Made by a program: the position numbers and the translations under genes. Of a stretch of 64,000 nucleotides of DNA, positions 50,470-58,899 are shown one piece after another; position 1 is the first letter of the stretch; every line of letters begins with the position of its first letter. The DNA lies in contig JAUJOZ010000004.1 of assembly GCA_030447415.1 (NCBI GenBank), forward strand, positions 161,207 to 225,206. The letters are read 5' to 3'. The notes under the pieces were generated by a model that was not told where the DNA came from, made no database searches, and was given only the letters and a program-made list of their open reading frames with translations. Source of the stretch: Thermomicrobiales bacterium. Lineage in GTDB: Bacteria > Chloroflexota > Chloroflexia > Thermomicrobiales > UBA6265.

Positions 50470-52080
50470 GTGACGATGCGTGTTGGTTTCGGTAGCTTTC
50501 GACCGATCCTGGGGATTGCCGTCCTGGTCGCGATGCTGCTGGCGGCGATCCTGCCTGTCGCCGCCCAGGATGCCACACCCGGCGCTGGACCAACCGCGGC
50601 GAGGCAGCCGAGCGAGCCGCTGACCGCGCCACCGCCGGGTAAGACCGAGCTGGTGATCGGCCAGGCGGCGGACGTCACCACGCTCGACCCCCAACGCAGC
50701 ACGCAGGGCAACGATATCTACGTCACCTTCAACATCTTCGACAATCTCGTCGCCCGCGACCGCAACCTGCAACTCCAGCCGATGCTCGCCACCGAGTGGA
50801 CGCTGGTCGACGAGCTGACGTGGGAGTTCAAGCTCCGCTCGGGTGTCACCTTCCACAACGGCGAGCCGTTCGGGGCGGATGACGTCGAGTTCACCATCGA
50901 GCGGACCTACACGGACGAGGACTCGCTCGTCAAAACGGTCTTCACGACCGTGCAAGACGTCCAGGTCGTCGACGACCTCACGGTTCGCTTCATCATGAAG
51001 TCGCCCGACTCGCTCCTGCCCGGTCGGCTCGCCTTCTACGGCGGCCAGATCATGCCCAAGGACTACTTCGCCGAGGCTGGCCAGGAGCGATTTGCCCAGG
51101 AGCCGGTTGGCACCGGGCCGGTCCGCTTTGTCGAGCGCGTTCCCGACGACCACCTGACGCTCGCTCGCCACGACGGCTACTGGGGCGAGCCGATTGCCTT
51201 CGAGACGGTGGTCTTCCGCCCCATCCCCGAGGCCGCCTCGCGCATCGCGGCACTGGAAACCGGCGAGGTCGACATCATCACGCGCGTGCCGCCGGACCAG
51301 GTCGAGCGGGTGCGCAACCTGGAGAACGCGCGCGTCGAGCAGGTCCTCTACAACGGCCTCTACGTGATGGTCGTCAACTCCCAGCGGCCGCCACTCGACA
51401 AGCCGCTGGTCAAGCAGGCGCTCTCGCTGGCCATCGACCGCCAGGCGATCGTCGAGGAGTTGTGGAGCGGTCAGGGCACTATCCCGACCGGCCCCGCCGT
51501 GCCGGGCGACTTCGCCTTCAACCCCGACCTGCCGCCGTTCGAGTACAACCCGGACCGCGCCCGAGAGCTGCTGGCGCAGGCCGGGTACAACGGCGAAGAG
51601 ATCGTGATCGAGACGACCGACGGCTACATCGCCAACGACCGCGTCATGGCCGAGGCCATCCAGGCGATGTGGCAGGACGTCGGCGTCAACGTCCGGCTCG
51701 AGATCATCGAGCAGGCGGTGCGGACGCAGAAGAACGCCGAGAAGTCATGGCTCGGCATCTGGTGGTCCGACCCGACCAACACCCTCGCCGACCCGGACGG
51801 GATGATGTGGCGCCTCCTGGCGCCGGGCGGCCTCCAGGACTACTGGCGCGATCCCGAGTTCGACCAGCTCGGCCAGGAGGCCCGCAGCAGCCTCGACCCG
51901 GCCCTGCGGGAGCGCAACTACCGGCGGATGTTCGAGATCTTCCGCGAGAACCTGCCGTGGCTGCCGATCATCCAGCCCTACGAGTCGTACGGCGTTGCCA
52001 ACTACGTGGAGTGGTATCCGTACGCCAACCAGTACTTCAACCTCCGCGCCGAGAACCTGCGGCTCGGCACCGGGCAGTAA
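50470..52080 (+). CDS. ABC transporter substrate-binding protein (peptide/nickel family 5)
   Basis: A 536-residue protein (GTG 50470, GAGGAGAGG RBS; ATG 50476 alternative). Signal peptide FRPILGIAVLVAMLLAAILP-VAAQ with SPI-like cleavage, no lipobox Cys. The SBP_bac_5 pattern is clear: LVIGQAADVTTLDPQRSTQG, FKLRSGVTFHNGEPFGADDV, TGPVRFVERV...RHDGYWGEP, PLVKQALSLAIDRQAIVEEL and the C-terminal PWLPIIQPYESYGVANYVEW. It delivers oligopeptides, glutathione or another family-5 ligand to the membrane permeases encoded next. The absence of a lipobox suggests a freely secreted or N-terminally anchored protein. Confidence 0.92.
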   Translation: MTMRVGFGSFRPILGIAVLVAMLLAAILPVAAQDATPGAGPTAARQPSEPLTAPPPGKTELVIGQAADVTTLDPQRSTQGNDIYVTFNIFDNLVARDRNLQLQPMLATEWTLVDELTWEFKLRSGVTFHNGEPFGADDVEFTIERTYTDEDSLVKTVFTTVQDVQVVDDLTVRFIMKSPDSLLPGRLAFYGGQIMPKDYFAEAGQERFAQEPVGTGPVRFVERVPDDHLTLARHDGYWGEPIAFETVVFRPIPEAASRIAALETGEVDIITRVPPDQVERVRNLENARVEQVLYNGLYVMVVNSQRPPLDKPLVKQALSLAIDRQAIVEELWSGQGTIPTGPAVPGDFAFNPDLPPFEYNPDRARELLAQAGYNGEEIVIETTDGYIANDRVMAEAIQAMWQDVGVNVRLEIIEQAVRTQKNAEKSWLGIWWSDPTNTLADPDGMMWRLLAPGGLQDYWRDPEFDQLGQEARSSLDPALRERNYRRMFEIFRENLPWLPIIQPYESYGVANYVEWYPYANQYFNLRAENLRLGTGQ

Positions 52081-52094
52081 CAAGCCGGCCAAGG

Positions 52095-52186
52095 GGCCAG
52101 ACGCCAGTGAGCGGGAGGCCGGTGCGCAGCATGGCAGACCCGATTGAGCAAGGCTCGCCGTTCTCTCACGTGACTGGCGTCTGGCC
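52095..52186 (+). repeat. Inverted repeat between binding-protein and permease genes
   Basis: Arms ggccagacgccagt (52095-52108) and actggcgtctggcc (52173-52186), 64 nt apart; gtgag / ctcac just inside extends the pairing with a bulge. Such stems after binding-protein genes often stabilise the 5' message and lower permease expression. Confidence 0.65.
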
Positions 52187-52217
52187 TCTGGCGACACCGT
52201 CATGCTGCGGTTCCTGA
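52131..52217 (+). other. 28-codon ORF overlapping the permease start
   Basis: ATG 52131, with GGGAGG 13 bp upstream, opens MADPIEQGSPFSHVTGVWPL and 8 more residues, and ends at TGA 52217, 16 bp inside the next gene. The permease itself lacks a good RBS, so this may be a leader ORF for translational coupling. Coding status is uncertain. Confidence 0.35.
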
Positions 52218-53119
52218 TCCGCCGGCTGCTGCGGACGGTCGTCGTCATCTGGGGCGTGGTGACGGTCGTCTTTGTCGTCATGCGCCTCTCCGGCGACCCG
52301 ATCGGGCTCCTCGTCTCGCCGGACGCGCCGCCGGAGGAGATCCAGCGCCTGCGTGAGCGGTACGGCCTCAACGACCCGCTGCCGGTGCAGTACGCCGTCT
52401 TCCTACGCGATGTCGTCCGCGGCGACTTCGGCACCTCACTGCGGTACGGTCAGGACGCGCTGAGCGTGGTCGTGGAGCGAATCCCGGCCACGCTCCAGAT
52501 CGCCTTCGCCGCCTTTGCCCTCGCCGTTATCGTCGCCGTTCCGATTGGCATCCTCTCGGCGGTGCGACCCAACTCCCCGGTCGACAACCTGGCGATGGTG
52601 CTGGCGCTGGTGGGGCAGGCGGTGCCGACCTTCTTCCTCGGCATCGTCCTCATCCTCGTCTTCGCCGTCCGCCTCGGCTGGTTTCCGACCTCGGGTCTCG
52701 GTTCTCCTTCCGGGCTCGTCCTGCCGTCGATCACGCTCGGGGCTTTCGCCATGGCCAGCATCACCCGCCTCACCCGGGCGGCGATGCTGGAGGTGCTCAA
52801 TCAGGACTACGTCCGGACCGCCCGCGCCAAGGGGCTGCGCGACGCCACGGTCATCAACCGCCACGCCCTGCGCAACGCCCTGGTGCCAGTGGTGACGATC
52901 ATGGGGTTGCAGTTCGGCGGGCTGCTCGGCGGTTCGGTCGTCACCGAAACTGTCTTCGCCCTGCCGGGGATGGGCCGGCTCATCATCCAGGCGATCGGCA
53001 ACCGCGACTACCCTGTCGTCCAGGCAGGGGTCTTCCTCATCGCCATCGCCTTCGTCGGCGTCAACCTCGTGGTCGATCTTCTCTACGCCGCACTCGACCC
53101 CCGGATTCGACTGACGTGA
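52202..53119 (+). CDS. ABC transporter permease (DppB-like)
   Basis: A 305-residue inner-membrane protein from ATG 52202. The first TM and DppB-type N-terminus are MLRFLIRRLLRTVVVIWGVV; further TM segments follow. The EAA loop is RTARAKGLRDATVINRHALR-NALVP, the ATPase docking site. The end NLVVDLLYAALDPRIRLT is typical of DppB/OppB permeases. It pairs with DppC downstream, whose start overlaps its stop. No ATPase gene is adjacent, so the ATP-binding subunits must be encoded elsewhere. Confidence 0.92.
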   Translation: MLRFLIRRLLRTVVVIWGVVTVVFVVMRLSGDPIGLLVSPDAPPEEIQRLRERYGLNDPLPVQYAVFLRDVVRGDFGTSLRYGQDALSVVVERIPATLQIAFAAFALAVIVAVPIGILSAVRPNSPVDNLAMVLALVGQAVPTFFLGIVLILVFAVRLGWFPTSGLGSPSGLVLPSITLGAFAMASITRLTRAAMLEVLNQDYVRTARAKGLRDATVINRHALRNALVPVVTIMGLQFGGLLGGSVVTETVFALPGMGRLIIQAIGNRDYPVVQAGVFLIAIAFVGVNLVVDLLYAALDPRIRLT

Positions 53120-54087
53120 GCGCCGAGCCACATCGGACCGCCGCCGCGCCCGCGGTCGCCGATGCCACCGGAGACACGACGCCAGACGTTGGGGTCGGCG
53201 TCGGCTCCGCCCTTGGCACTGCCAGCCGACCGCGGCGTCGGTTCCGACCAGGGGCCGTCCCGCTCTTCGCCTACGTTTTCGGCGCGCTCCTGCTGGCTAT
53301 CGTCCTCGCCGCGCTCTTTGCCCCGCTCGTCGCCCCCCACGACCCGCTGCAACAGTCGCTGCGCGCGCGGCTCGACCCGCCGTTCTGGATGGAGGGCGGG
53401 AGCCGCGATCACCTCCTCGGCACCGACAAAGTGGGGCGGGACGTCCTGAGCCGGATCATCCACGGCGCTCGCACGTCCCTCCTCATCGGCTTCGCCGCGC
53501 TCCTCATCGGCGGCATCCTCGGCACCGCCCTCGGGCTGCTCGCCGGTTACTTCGGGCGGGCCGCCGACGAGGCGATCATGACCGTGGCCGACATTCAGCT
53601 CGCCTTCCCATTCGTGCTCCTCGCCATCGCCGTGGTGGCGGTGCTCGGCACAAGCCTGAAGGTCCTGGTGGTCGTCGTCGGCCTGAGCGGGTGGGTAACG
53701 TACGCCCGCATCGCCCGAGCCCGGGTGCTGACGCTGAAGGAGATCGGATTCGTGGAGGCGATCCGCAGCGTCGGCGCCGACCACGGCCGAATCCTCCTTC
53801 GCCACATCCTGCCGAATACCCTTTCGCCGCTGGTGGTGCTAGCGACCCTGGAACTGGCGCGGCTGATCATCCTGGAGGCGACGCTGTCCTTCCTCGGCCT
53901 CGGCGTCCAGCCTCCGACCCCGAGCTGGGGAGGGATGATCGGCGACGGACGGGAGTATCTCGGCTCCGACCAGGGATGGTGGATCGCCGTCTTCCCCGGC
54001 GTCGTCCTGTTCATCACCGCGCTCGGCATCTCCCGCATCGGCGATTGGGTGCGCGACGCGCTTGACCCGACGATGCGCAACGTCTGA
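53116..54087 (+). CDS. ABC transporter permease (DppC-like)
   Basis: A 323-residue protein, GTG 53116 overlapping the previous stop by 4 bp. A 50-residue cytoplasmic N-terminal extension (Ala/Pro/Arg-rich) precedes the first TM (AYVFGALLLAIVLAALFAPL). The DppC signature HLLGTDKVGRDVLSRIIHGA-RTSLLIG follows, then the EAA loop EAIRSVGADHGRILLRHILPN. C-terminal VQPPTPSWGGMIGDGREYL is characteristic. It forms the second half of the peptide-type importer channel. The operon ends at a strong hairpin, without ATPase genes. Confidence 0.92.
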   Translation: MSAEPHRTAAAPAVADATGDTTPDVGVGVGSALGTASRPRRRFRPGAVPLFAYVFGALLLAIVLAALFAPLVAPHDPLQQSLRARLDPPFWMEGGSRDHLLGTDKVGRDVLSRIIHGARTSLLIGFAALLIGGILGTALGLLAGYFGRAADEAIMTVADIQLAFPFVLLAIAVVAVLGTSLKVLVVVVGLSGWVTYARIARARVLTLKEIGFVEAIRSVGADHGRILLRHILPNTLSPLVVLATLELARLIILEATLSFLGLGVQPPTPSWGGMIGDGREYLGSDQGWWIAVFPGVVLFITALGISRIGDWVRDALDPTMRNV

Positions 54088-54136
54088 GCGGCGCGCCGTC
54101 GCTCCTCGGCGGCCGCGGAGCACCACCAAACAGACC

Positions 54137-54165
54137 GCGGCCGGAGCGAACCCCGCTCCGGCCGC
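54137..54165. terminator. Bidirectional hairpin terminator
   Basis: A perfect 12-bp stem (gcggccggagcg / cgctccggccgc) with a 5-nt loop between the convergent DppC-like and holin-family genes. Confidence 0.75.
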
Positions 54166-54208
54166 ATCTGCTCTCGCGCCAGGATATGCCGCGGTGTCCC
54201 CCGCTCTC

Positions 54209-54793
54209 CTAGCCGGGGAGCGGCTCGCCGCTTGCCTGGTCTGGGGAAACAGGTGGGATGGACTGGGCGGAATCGTCGGTCGTCGCGGGTCTCGCTGCCG
54301 CCTGTATCGGGGCGACCTGCTCAACTTGCCGCTTCACCCACGCCGTGTCCTGCTTCAGCGACTCAATCGTCCGACGCGGGACCAGGTTGGCGGCGGTCAG
54401 CCGGTTCTTGCCCGCGAGCCCGAGCCCCGCCGCGGTGCCAGTCAACGCAAATCCGACGAGCGCGAACGCCTTCCATCGCTGGATCCGCTTGGCCAGCAAC
54501 TCGGTGAAGGCGAGCAGCACGAAGATGACACCAATGAACCCGGTGGCCCCGCTGGCCCCGGCCAGCGCCGCCGCGCCCCCGGCGGCGGCCGCCTCCTCCT
54601 TCAGTTCGGTCTTCGCCAGCTGAACTTCGCCACGGAGGAGGCCCTGCAAGTCCTTGATGACCCCCGAAAGGAGCGATCCGACCCCCTCGGATCCTTGAGC
54701 CGATCCGGCGGCCGGCTCGCCGGCCGTCTCCAAGTCCGGCTCGATGACGACATCGGCGGTGAGGGCGGTACGTGCGTCGTAGTCTTGGCTCAT
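54209..54793 (-). CDS. Phage holin-family (Phage_holin_3_6) protein
   Basis: A 194-residue protein from ATG 54793 (ctgaggagatctgcc). The Phage_holin_3_6/putative actinobacterial holin-X pattern: SLLSGVIKDLQGLLRGEVQL-AKTELKEEA, then two TM helices (~72-93 TGFIGVIFVLLAFTELLA; ~103-122 AFALVGFALTGTAAGLGLAG) and LVPRRTIESLKQDTAWVKRQ. It is not a phage gene here; such proteins are common chromosomal envelope proteins. A second paralogue lies at 55645-56100. Separated from it by the DUF3618 gene and a terminator. Confidence 0.82.
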   Translation of the reverse strand: MSQDYDARTALTADVVIEPDLETAGEPAAGSAQGSEGVGSLLSGVIKDLQGLLRGEVQLAKTELKEEAAAAGGAAALAGASGATGFIGVIFVLLAFTELLAKRIQRWKAFALVGFALTGTAAGLGLAGKNRLTAANLVPRRTIESLKQDTAWVKRQVEQVAPIQAAARPATTDDSAQSIPPVSPDQASGEPLPG

Positions 54794-54904
54794 GGCAGAT
54801 CTCCTCAGGACACCAGCCCCCCGGAATGGAGTCATTCCCCCAAGCCGCGACGGCTCCAACCCACACGCGATCAGGGGCAGTCGCGGCGCCCGAGCGATGG
54901 TGGT

Positions 54905-54937
54905 GAACCGCGCCTCGGAGCTTCCGAGGCGCGGTTC
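54905..54937 (-). terminator. Intrinsic-type terminator hairpin
   Basis: A 15-bp stem (gaaccgcgcctcgga / tccgaggcgcggttc) with a 3-nt loop lies 60 bp after the DUF3618 gene and upstream of the 54209 holin-family gene, separating the two transcription units. Confidence 0.75.
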
Positions 54938-54997
54938 ATTCCAGTCTTGGCCCGGGACAGGAGGGGAGGGACGATGCCTCGCCTCTGAAGGCGGATG

Positions 54998-55681
54998 CTA
55001 GCCTTGGACGCTGGACCCGCTTACCTCGCCGGACGAGAAGTACGGGGTAGGCCGCCCCGAGGCGTCCGTCGTCGCCGCGGACGCGCTCGCGCCGGAGGCC
55101 ACGGTCCCCGCGCCCAAGCTCCCGGAGCCGGCCTGCAGCGATTGCCGTTGGCCGCCGCCGTGCGCTGGCGGCAGCTTGTCGGCCAACGCCGGGAAGCTCT
55201 CCTGGACCGTCGACCGAAGCCGCTCCGTCAGCGAGCCCATGAACGCCGCCGTCAGGTTTTGGATGGTGTCGTCCAGCCCCGACTCGCGGGCCGCGTTCCG
55301 AATACCGGTCCGCACCCCGCCCGTTCGCGTCGCGGAGCGCGGGAGGTCGGCGGAGCTCCCCTCGTAGCTTGAGGACCGTCGGTCGTCGTCGTCGCCCAGG
55401 ATCCCGCCGAGCACGAACCCACCGACCAGGGCCGCGCCGAGCGCGACCAGCGGCTTCTCCTCGACCTGGCGGCGCAGGTCGAAGCTCTCCTTTGCCTTCT
55501 GCACCGTCTGGTCCACCGTGCCCACTACGGTGTCTCTGGCCTGCTGCACGGTGTCCTGGACGGTGTCCCTGGCCTGCTGCACCGAGTCCTGCACGCGCGT
55601 CTCGATGGCGTCGATCTTCTGCGCCGCGTCGTCGCGCTTCTGCTCTATCTCTTGACGGAGTTGATCTGCTGACTGGCCCAT
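54998..55681 (-). CDS. DUF3618-type envelope protein
   Basis: A 227-residue protein from ATG 55681 (GAAGGAGG RBS). The N-terminal DUF3618 helix is GQSADQLRQEIEQKRDDAAQ-KIDAIETRV. It is followed by three near-repeats of VQQARDTVQDT (residues ~30-60), a coiled-coil-like stretch. A TM hairpin region follows (KPLVALGAALVGGFVLGGIL, ~76-95), then a Ser/Gly/Thr-rich C-terminal domain of ~130 residues. Function unknown; the family is linked to envelope stress. It overlaps the previous gene (ends 55645) by 37 bp, so they are translationally coupled. Confidence 0.8.
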   Translation of the reverse strand: MGQSADQLRQEIEQKRDDAAQKIDAIETRVQDSVQQARDTVQDTVQQARDTVVGTVDQTVQKAKESFDLRRQVEEKPLVALGAALVGGFVLGGILGDDDDRRSSSYEGSSADLPRSATRTGGVRTGIRNAARESGLDDTIQNLTAAFMGSLTERLRSTVQESFPALADKLPPAHGGGQRQSLQAGSGSLGAGTVASGASASAATTDASGRPTPYFSSGEVSGSSVQG

Positions 55682-56100
55682 TCCCGGTCCTCCTTCAACG
55701 TTTCGATCGTCTGCTCCGGTTTGAGGTTGGATGCACGAAGTTGGTTCCGGCCGCTTAGCGCCAGGATGGCGGCAATGAGGGCCAGCGCCGCCCCAACGAT
55801 CAGCGCGGCGAGCCACTGCTGGACCCACTTGTCGAGCAGCCAAGTCGCGGCGAGCATCAAGAAGATGAACCCGACGAGCCCGATCAGCGCGCCGGCGGCG
55901 ATGTAGCCGATCCCCTTGCCCGCTGCCGTCGCGTCCTCTTTGAGCTCCGTCTTGGCGAGCTGGATCTCCGCCCGCAGTAGATCCTGCAGATCCTTGACGA
56001 CGCCGGTGATCAGGGAGCCAAGCCCCTCCGGCGCGCCGGCGAAGTCATAGCGCCCCTGACCCGGCGCCGATCCAGCCGCGGTATCGTAGTTTTGGCTCAT
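55645..56100 (-). CDS. Phage holin-family (Phage_holin_3_6) protein, paralogue
   Basis: A 151-residue protein from ATG 56100 (ggaacaggaggg). It repeats the architecture of the 54209 protein: GSLITGVVKDLQDLLRAEIQ-LAKTELKED, TMs at GYIAAGALIGLVGFIFLMLA and ALIVGAALALIAAILALSG, then LKPEQTIETLKEDREWASQQ. Clearly paralogous. The gene overlaps the DUF3618 gene's start and lies 26 bp after the ElaB-like gene, so the three form one operon. Confidence 0.85.
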   Translation of the reverse strand: MSQNYDTAAGSAPGQGRYDFAGAPEGLGSLITGVVKDLQDLLRAEIQLAKTELKEDATAAGKGIGYIAAGALIGLVGFIFLMLAATWLLDKWVQQWLAALIVGAALALIAAILALSGRNQLRASNLKPEQTIETLKEDREWASQQINSVKR

Positions 56101-56126
56101 GGCGTTCCCTCCTGTTCCGGCGTGCG

Positions 56127-56735
56127 TTAGCGCAACGCCTTCGACAGGAGGAAGCCGACACCCGCCGCCACCAGCAGCGACTGGGCCGGCTTGCGGCGGA
56201 CCAGGGCCTCCAGCTCCGCCATGAGCTGGTCGGTGTCCTTTTCCCGCAGATACTGGGCGGCGGTGTCCAGCGACTCGGCGGCGGTGGTCGCCGCGGTCTG
56301 CACGGCACCGGTCGCGCCACCCTGCTGGCCCATTCCTTCGCTCTTCTCGCGAAGGGTGCCGGCCAGCGTGGCGAGCCCACCGGCCGCCTTGTCCATACCA
56401 ACGTCGACCTTGCTCGTCGCCTGGTCGGTGACCTGACCGACCTTCTCCTTGGCGGTGTCCACGGCCGCCGTCGCCTTCTCCTGGGCCTGGCCGGCCACTT
56501 CCTTGGCCTTCTCGGCGGCCCCACCGGTGGCCCCCATCCCCTGGCCTTCGCCCTGCTCCTGGCCCTGACCCATCGCCTCTTCGGGTTGGCCGCCCATTGG
56601 GGTGGGGAAGGACGGAACGGCGGTAACCTCGGTGGCCCCGCGGGGAGAACCCGTCGCCGTATCGAAGCCTGCCATCGCGTCCTCGAACGAGCCGGAGGGG
56701 AAAGCAGTGCCGCCCGCCGTATCGCGATCGCTCAT
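56127..56735 (-). CDS. ElaB/DUF883-like envelope stress protein
   Basis: A 202-residue protein from ATG 56735 (GTAAGGAGAAGGACCA RBS). The first ~70 residues are Gly/Pro/Thr-rich and probably disordered. The middle is amphipathic: AAEKAKEVAGQAQEKATAAV-DTAKEKVGQV, a repeating 11-mer like LEA/CsbD-type coiled coils. The C-terminus (MAELEALVRRKPAQSLLVAA-GVGFLLSKALR) matches ElaB/DUF883 proteins, which anchor by one C-terminal TM. It heads a three-gene operon (with the holin-family and DUF3618 genes). Confidence 0.78.
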   Translation of the reverse strand: MSDRDTAGGTAFPSGSFEDAMAGFDTATGSPRGATEVTAVPSFPTPMGGQPEEAMGQGQEQGEGQGMGATGGAAEKAKEVAGQAQEKATAAVDTAKEKVGQVTDQATSKVDVGMDKAAGGLATLAGTLREKSEGMGQQGGATGAVQTAATTAAESLDTAAQYLREKDTDQLMAELEALVRRKPAQSLLVAAGVGFLLSKALR

Positions 56736-57175
56736 TGGTCCTTCTCCTTACGTAGTGCAAGATGCGCCGGACGGTCCCGCGCAGACGGGAAGCGCGCGTC
56801 GTGCCGGCTACCCACTTCAGCAGGTAAGCAAGGCGAGTGCCAAGACGGGTCTACAGTGGGCAGAGGACAGACCAATGGCAGAGACGCTGCGGATCGCCCT
56901 CGAAGCGCCCCAACCATGGGCGGCCCGCTCGACGGTGGGCGGGGGCGGGGCGTACAGTCAGCAGTACGGGCAGGACTATCACCGACGCCACGACTGGACG
57001 GGTGCTCCATCCATCACCGGCGCGGGCAGCCGAACCACGCATCCCACCGCAAGCCGTCCGGGGACGCGGACGGGACTGGGTCGGGTAGGGCGCCCGACCG
57101 GCGGTGGCCTGGATCGTCCGGTAGCCTCCCGGCATCGCCCGCTCGAGATGACAAGCGCACGACAAGGAGCCACCC
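56736..57175. other. Divergent intergenic region, no gene seen
   Basis: A 440-bp gap between the ElaB-like operon and the secreted peptidase. Open frames are non-homologous shadows. It must contain both promoters. Confidence 0.4.
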
Positions 57176-58402
57176 GTGTCCCGACCCCGACGCCGGCCGG
57201 CGCTGGCCTTGCTACTCGCGCTGCTCCTGCTGCTTCCCGTCGCCGTCTCGACGGCAGCCGCACAGGGGCAGGACGCCGAGTTCGACCGCATTGCCGAGGA
57301 AACCGCGGCCCTACGCGGGCTCCCCATCGAAACCGAGATCGGCGAGGCCTTCCTCACCCCGGCGCAGCTTCGGGATCGCCTGGTCAGGGACCTTGCCGAG
57401 GAGTATCCCGCCGACGAGGTGGCGGCGGATGAGCGCGCGCTGGAGGCCTTCGGTCTGATCCCGGCGGGCACGGACCTCGACGCCCTGATGTTAGACCTGC
57501 TTGGGGAGCAGATCGCCGGCTTCTACGATCCCGAGACGGACGAGATGTACGTCATCAGCGGCGACGAGGAGCTGGGCGCCGTTGAGGAGTTCACCTACTC
57601 GCACGAGGTTGCCCACGCGCTGCAGGACCAGACCTTCGACCTGGAGCGAGTGCAGGCGGCGTTCGCGGACGGCACGAACGACGATGCCGACCTGGCGGTC
57701 ACCGCCTTGATCGAGGGCGACGCCGTGGCCGCATCGGTCGAGTACCTCATGGCCAACCCGTTCCTGGCGGCGCGACTCGCGGCCACCGCCGTTGACGGCG
57801 GCGAGCAGATCGAGAGCGCGCCGCCGATCATCGTCCAGACCCTGCTCTCCCCGTACATCGCCGAGCAGCGGTTCGTGACCACCTTGCGGCAGACCGGGGG
57901 ATGGGAGGCGGTCAACGCCGCCTACGCCGACCTCCCCGCCAGCATGGAGCAGGTCCTGCACCCCGAAAAGTACCTGGAGCGGGACGACCCAACGCCGGTG
58001 CCGCTGCCGGATCTCGCCCCCGTTCTCGGTGCCGGTTGGGAGCGGATGGAGGAGAACACCTTCGGCGAGCTCCAGACCGCTATTGTCCTCGCCAACCAGG
58101 AGCCGGGGCAGGGCCTCGACAGCGATCTCCCGGACGCGGCCGAGGCGGCCGCGGCGGGCTGGGACGGTGACCGCTACGCCGTTTGGACCAAGGGCGACGA
58201 GGACGTGGTGGTGTGGGCGAGCGTTTGGGACGGCGAGGCCGAGGCCGCTGAGTTCGCCGCGGCGGCGGAAACCTACGGCACGACGTTGACCGAGGACGGG
58301 CAAGTGCTGCGCGTGGAACAGTCCAGCGCCGAGGTTCGCTTCGTCCTCGCTCCCAGCGCGGCACTCGCCGACGCGGCACTGGTGGCCCTGGCGGAGAGCT
58401 AG
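57176..58402 (+). CDS. Secreted HExxH metallopeptidase-like protein
   Basis: A 408-residue protein from GTG 57176 (AAGGAG RBS). Signal peptide RPALALLLALLLLLPVAVST-AAAQ (8-30). The peptidase domain has LLGEQIAGFYDPETDEMYVI, YSHEVAHALQDQTF (H143, E144, H147) and TALIEGDAVAASVEYL (E180, a probable third zinc ligand in the gluzincin arrangement). The C-terminal ~100 residues (acidic, Ala-rich) do not match a known domain. The arrangement is that of uncharacterised Chloroflexota/Actinobacteria secreted peptidases with HEVAH. Substrate unknown; exported to the envelope. Stand-alone gene. Confidence 0.8.
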   Translation: MSRPRRRPALALLLALLLLLPVAVSTAAAQGQDAEFDRIAEETAALRGLPIETEIGEAFLTPAQLRDRLVRDLAEEYPADEVAADERALEAFGLIPAGTDLDALMLDLLGEQIAGFYDPETDEMYVISGDEELGAVEEFTYSHEVAHALQDQTFDLERVQAAFADGTNDDADLAVTALIEGDAVAASVEYLMANPFLAARLAATAVDGGEQIESAPPIIVQTLLSPYIAEQRFVTTLRQTGGWEAVNAAYADLPASMEQVLHPEKYLERDDPTPVPLPDLAPVLGAGWERMEENTFGELQTAIVLANQEPGQGLDSDLPDAAEAAAAGWDGDRYAVWTKGDEDVVVWASVWDGEAEAAEFAAAAETYGTTLTEDGQVLRVEQSSAEVRFVLAPSAALADAALVALAES

Positions 58403-58535
58403 GCCGGGTCGCTCAACGCCGCACGACGGTACTCCCACCCCTGCCGTCCTTTGCGACGAGACGAGTCTGAGCCCAGAACACCTCGATGGGGGCGGGGCCG
58501 TGCGAACCACCGGCGCAACCGTCCCGGCGTTGTGA

Positions 58536-58814
58536 CCGACCGAGGTGGCCAACGGTCTCCTCATCAGCGAGCGGCGGCTGACCCAGGTCGGATCGGAGCG
58601 CTTCGCCCAGGTCCCTCGATCGTTGCTGATCACGATTGATGCTGCCGCTGTGTCGGCGCCGCTCGGCCCGGGGCTCGCGCTCGGCCGCGCTCATAACCTC
58701 TCAGCCTATGACGCCGCCCATCTGGAGCTGTCCATGCGGCGCGGCTTGCCGCTGACTACCCTGGATGCCACCTCACGGGAAGCGGCGACGCACGTCGGCG
58801 TGGCACTGACCTAA
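58536..58814 (+). pseudogene. PIN-domain toxin remnant (VapC-like C-terminal half)
   Basis: The frame from 58536 reads PTEVANGLLISERRLTQVGS, ending GRAHNLSAYDAAHLELSMRR-GLPLTTLDATS. The last two acidic positions of the PIN fold (YDAAHLE, TLDA) and the preceding Glu (EVAN) are there. A TGA at 58533 stops any longer frame and the N-terminal strand with the first Asp is gone. The largest ORF begins at GTG 58545. No antitoxin gene is adjacent. It is a broken VapC gene. Confidence 0.65.
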
Positions 58815-58899
58815 GCGTCGGCCGACGCGACTCTGGTACCGCCAACACAGGTTCATCAGCCGCCGACCGGCTGCACTGGCCCCATCGTCCGCGTCGATC

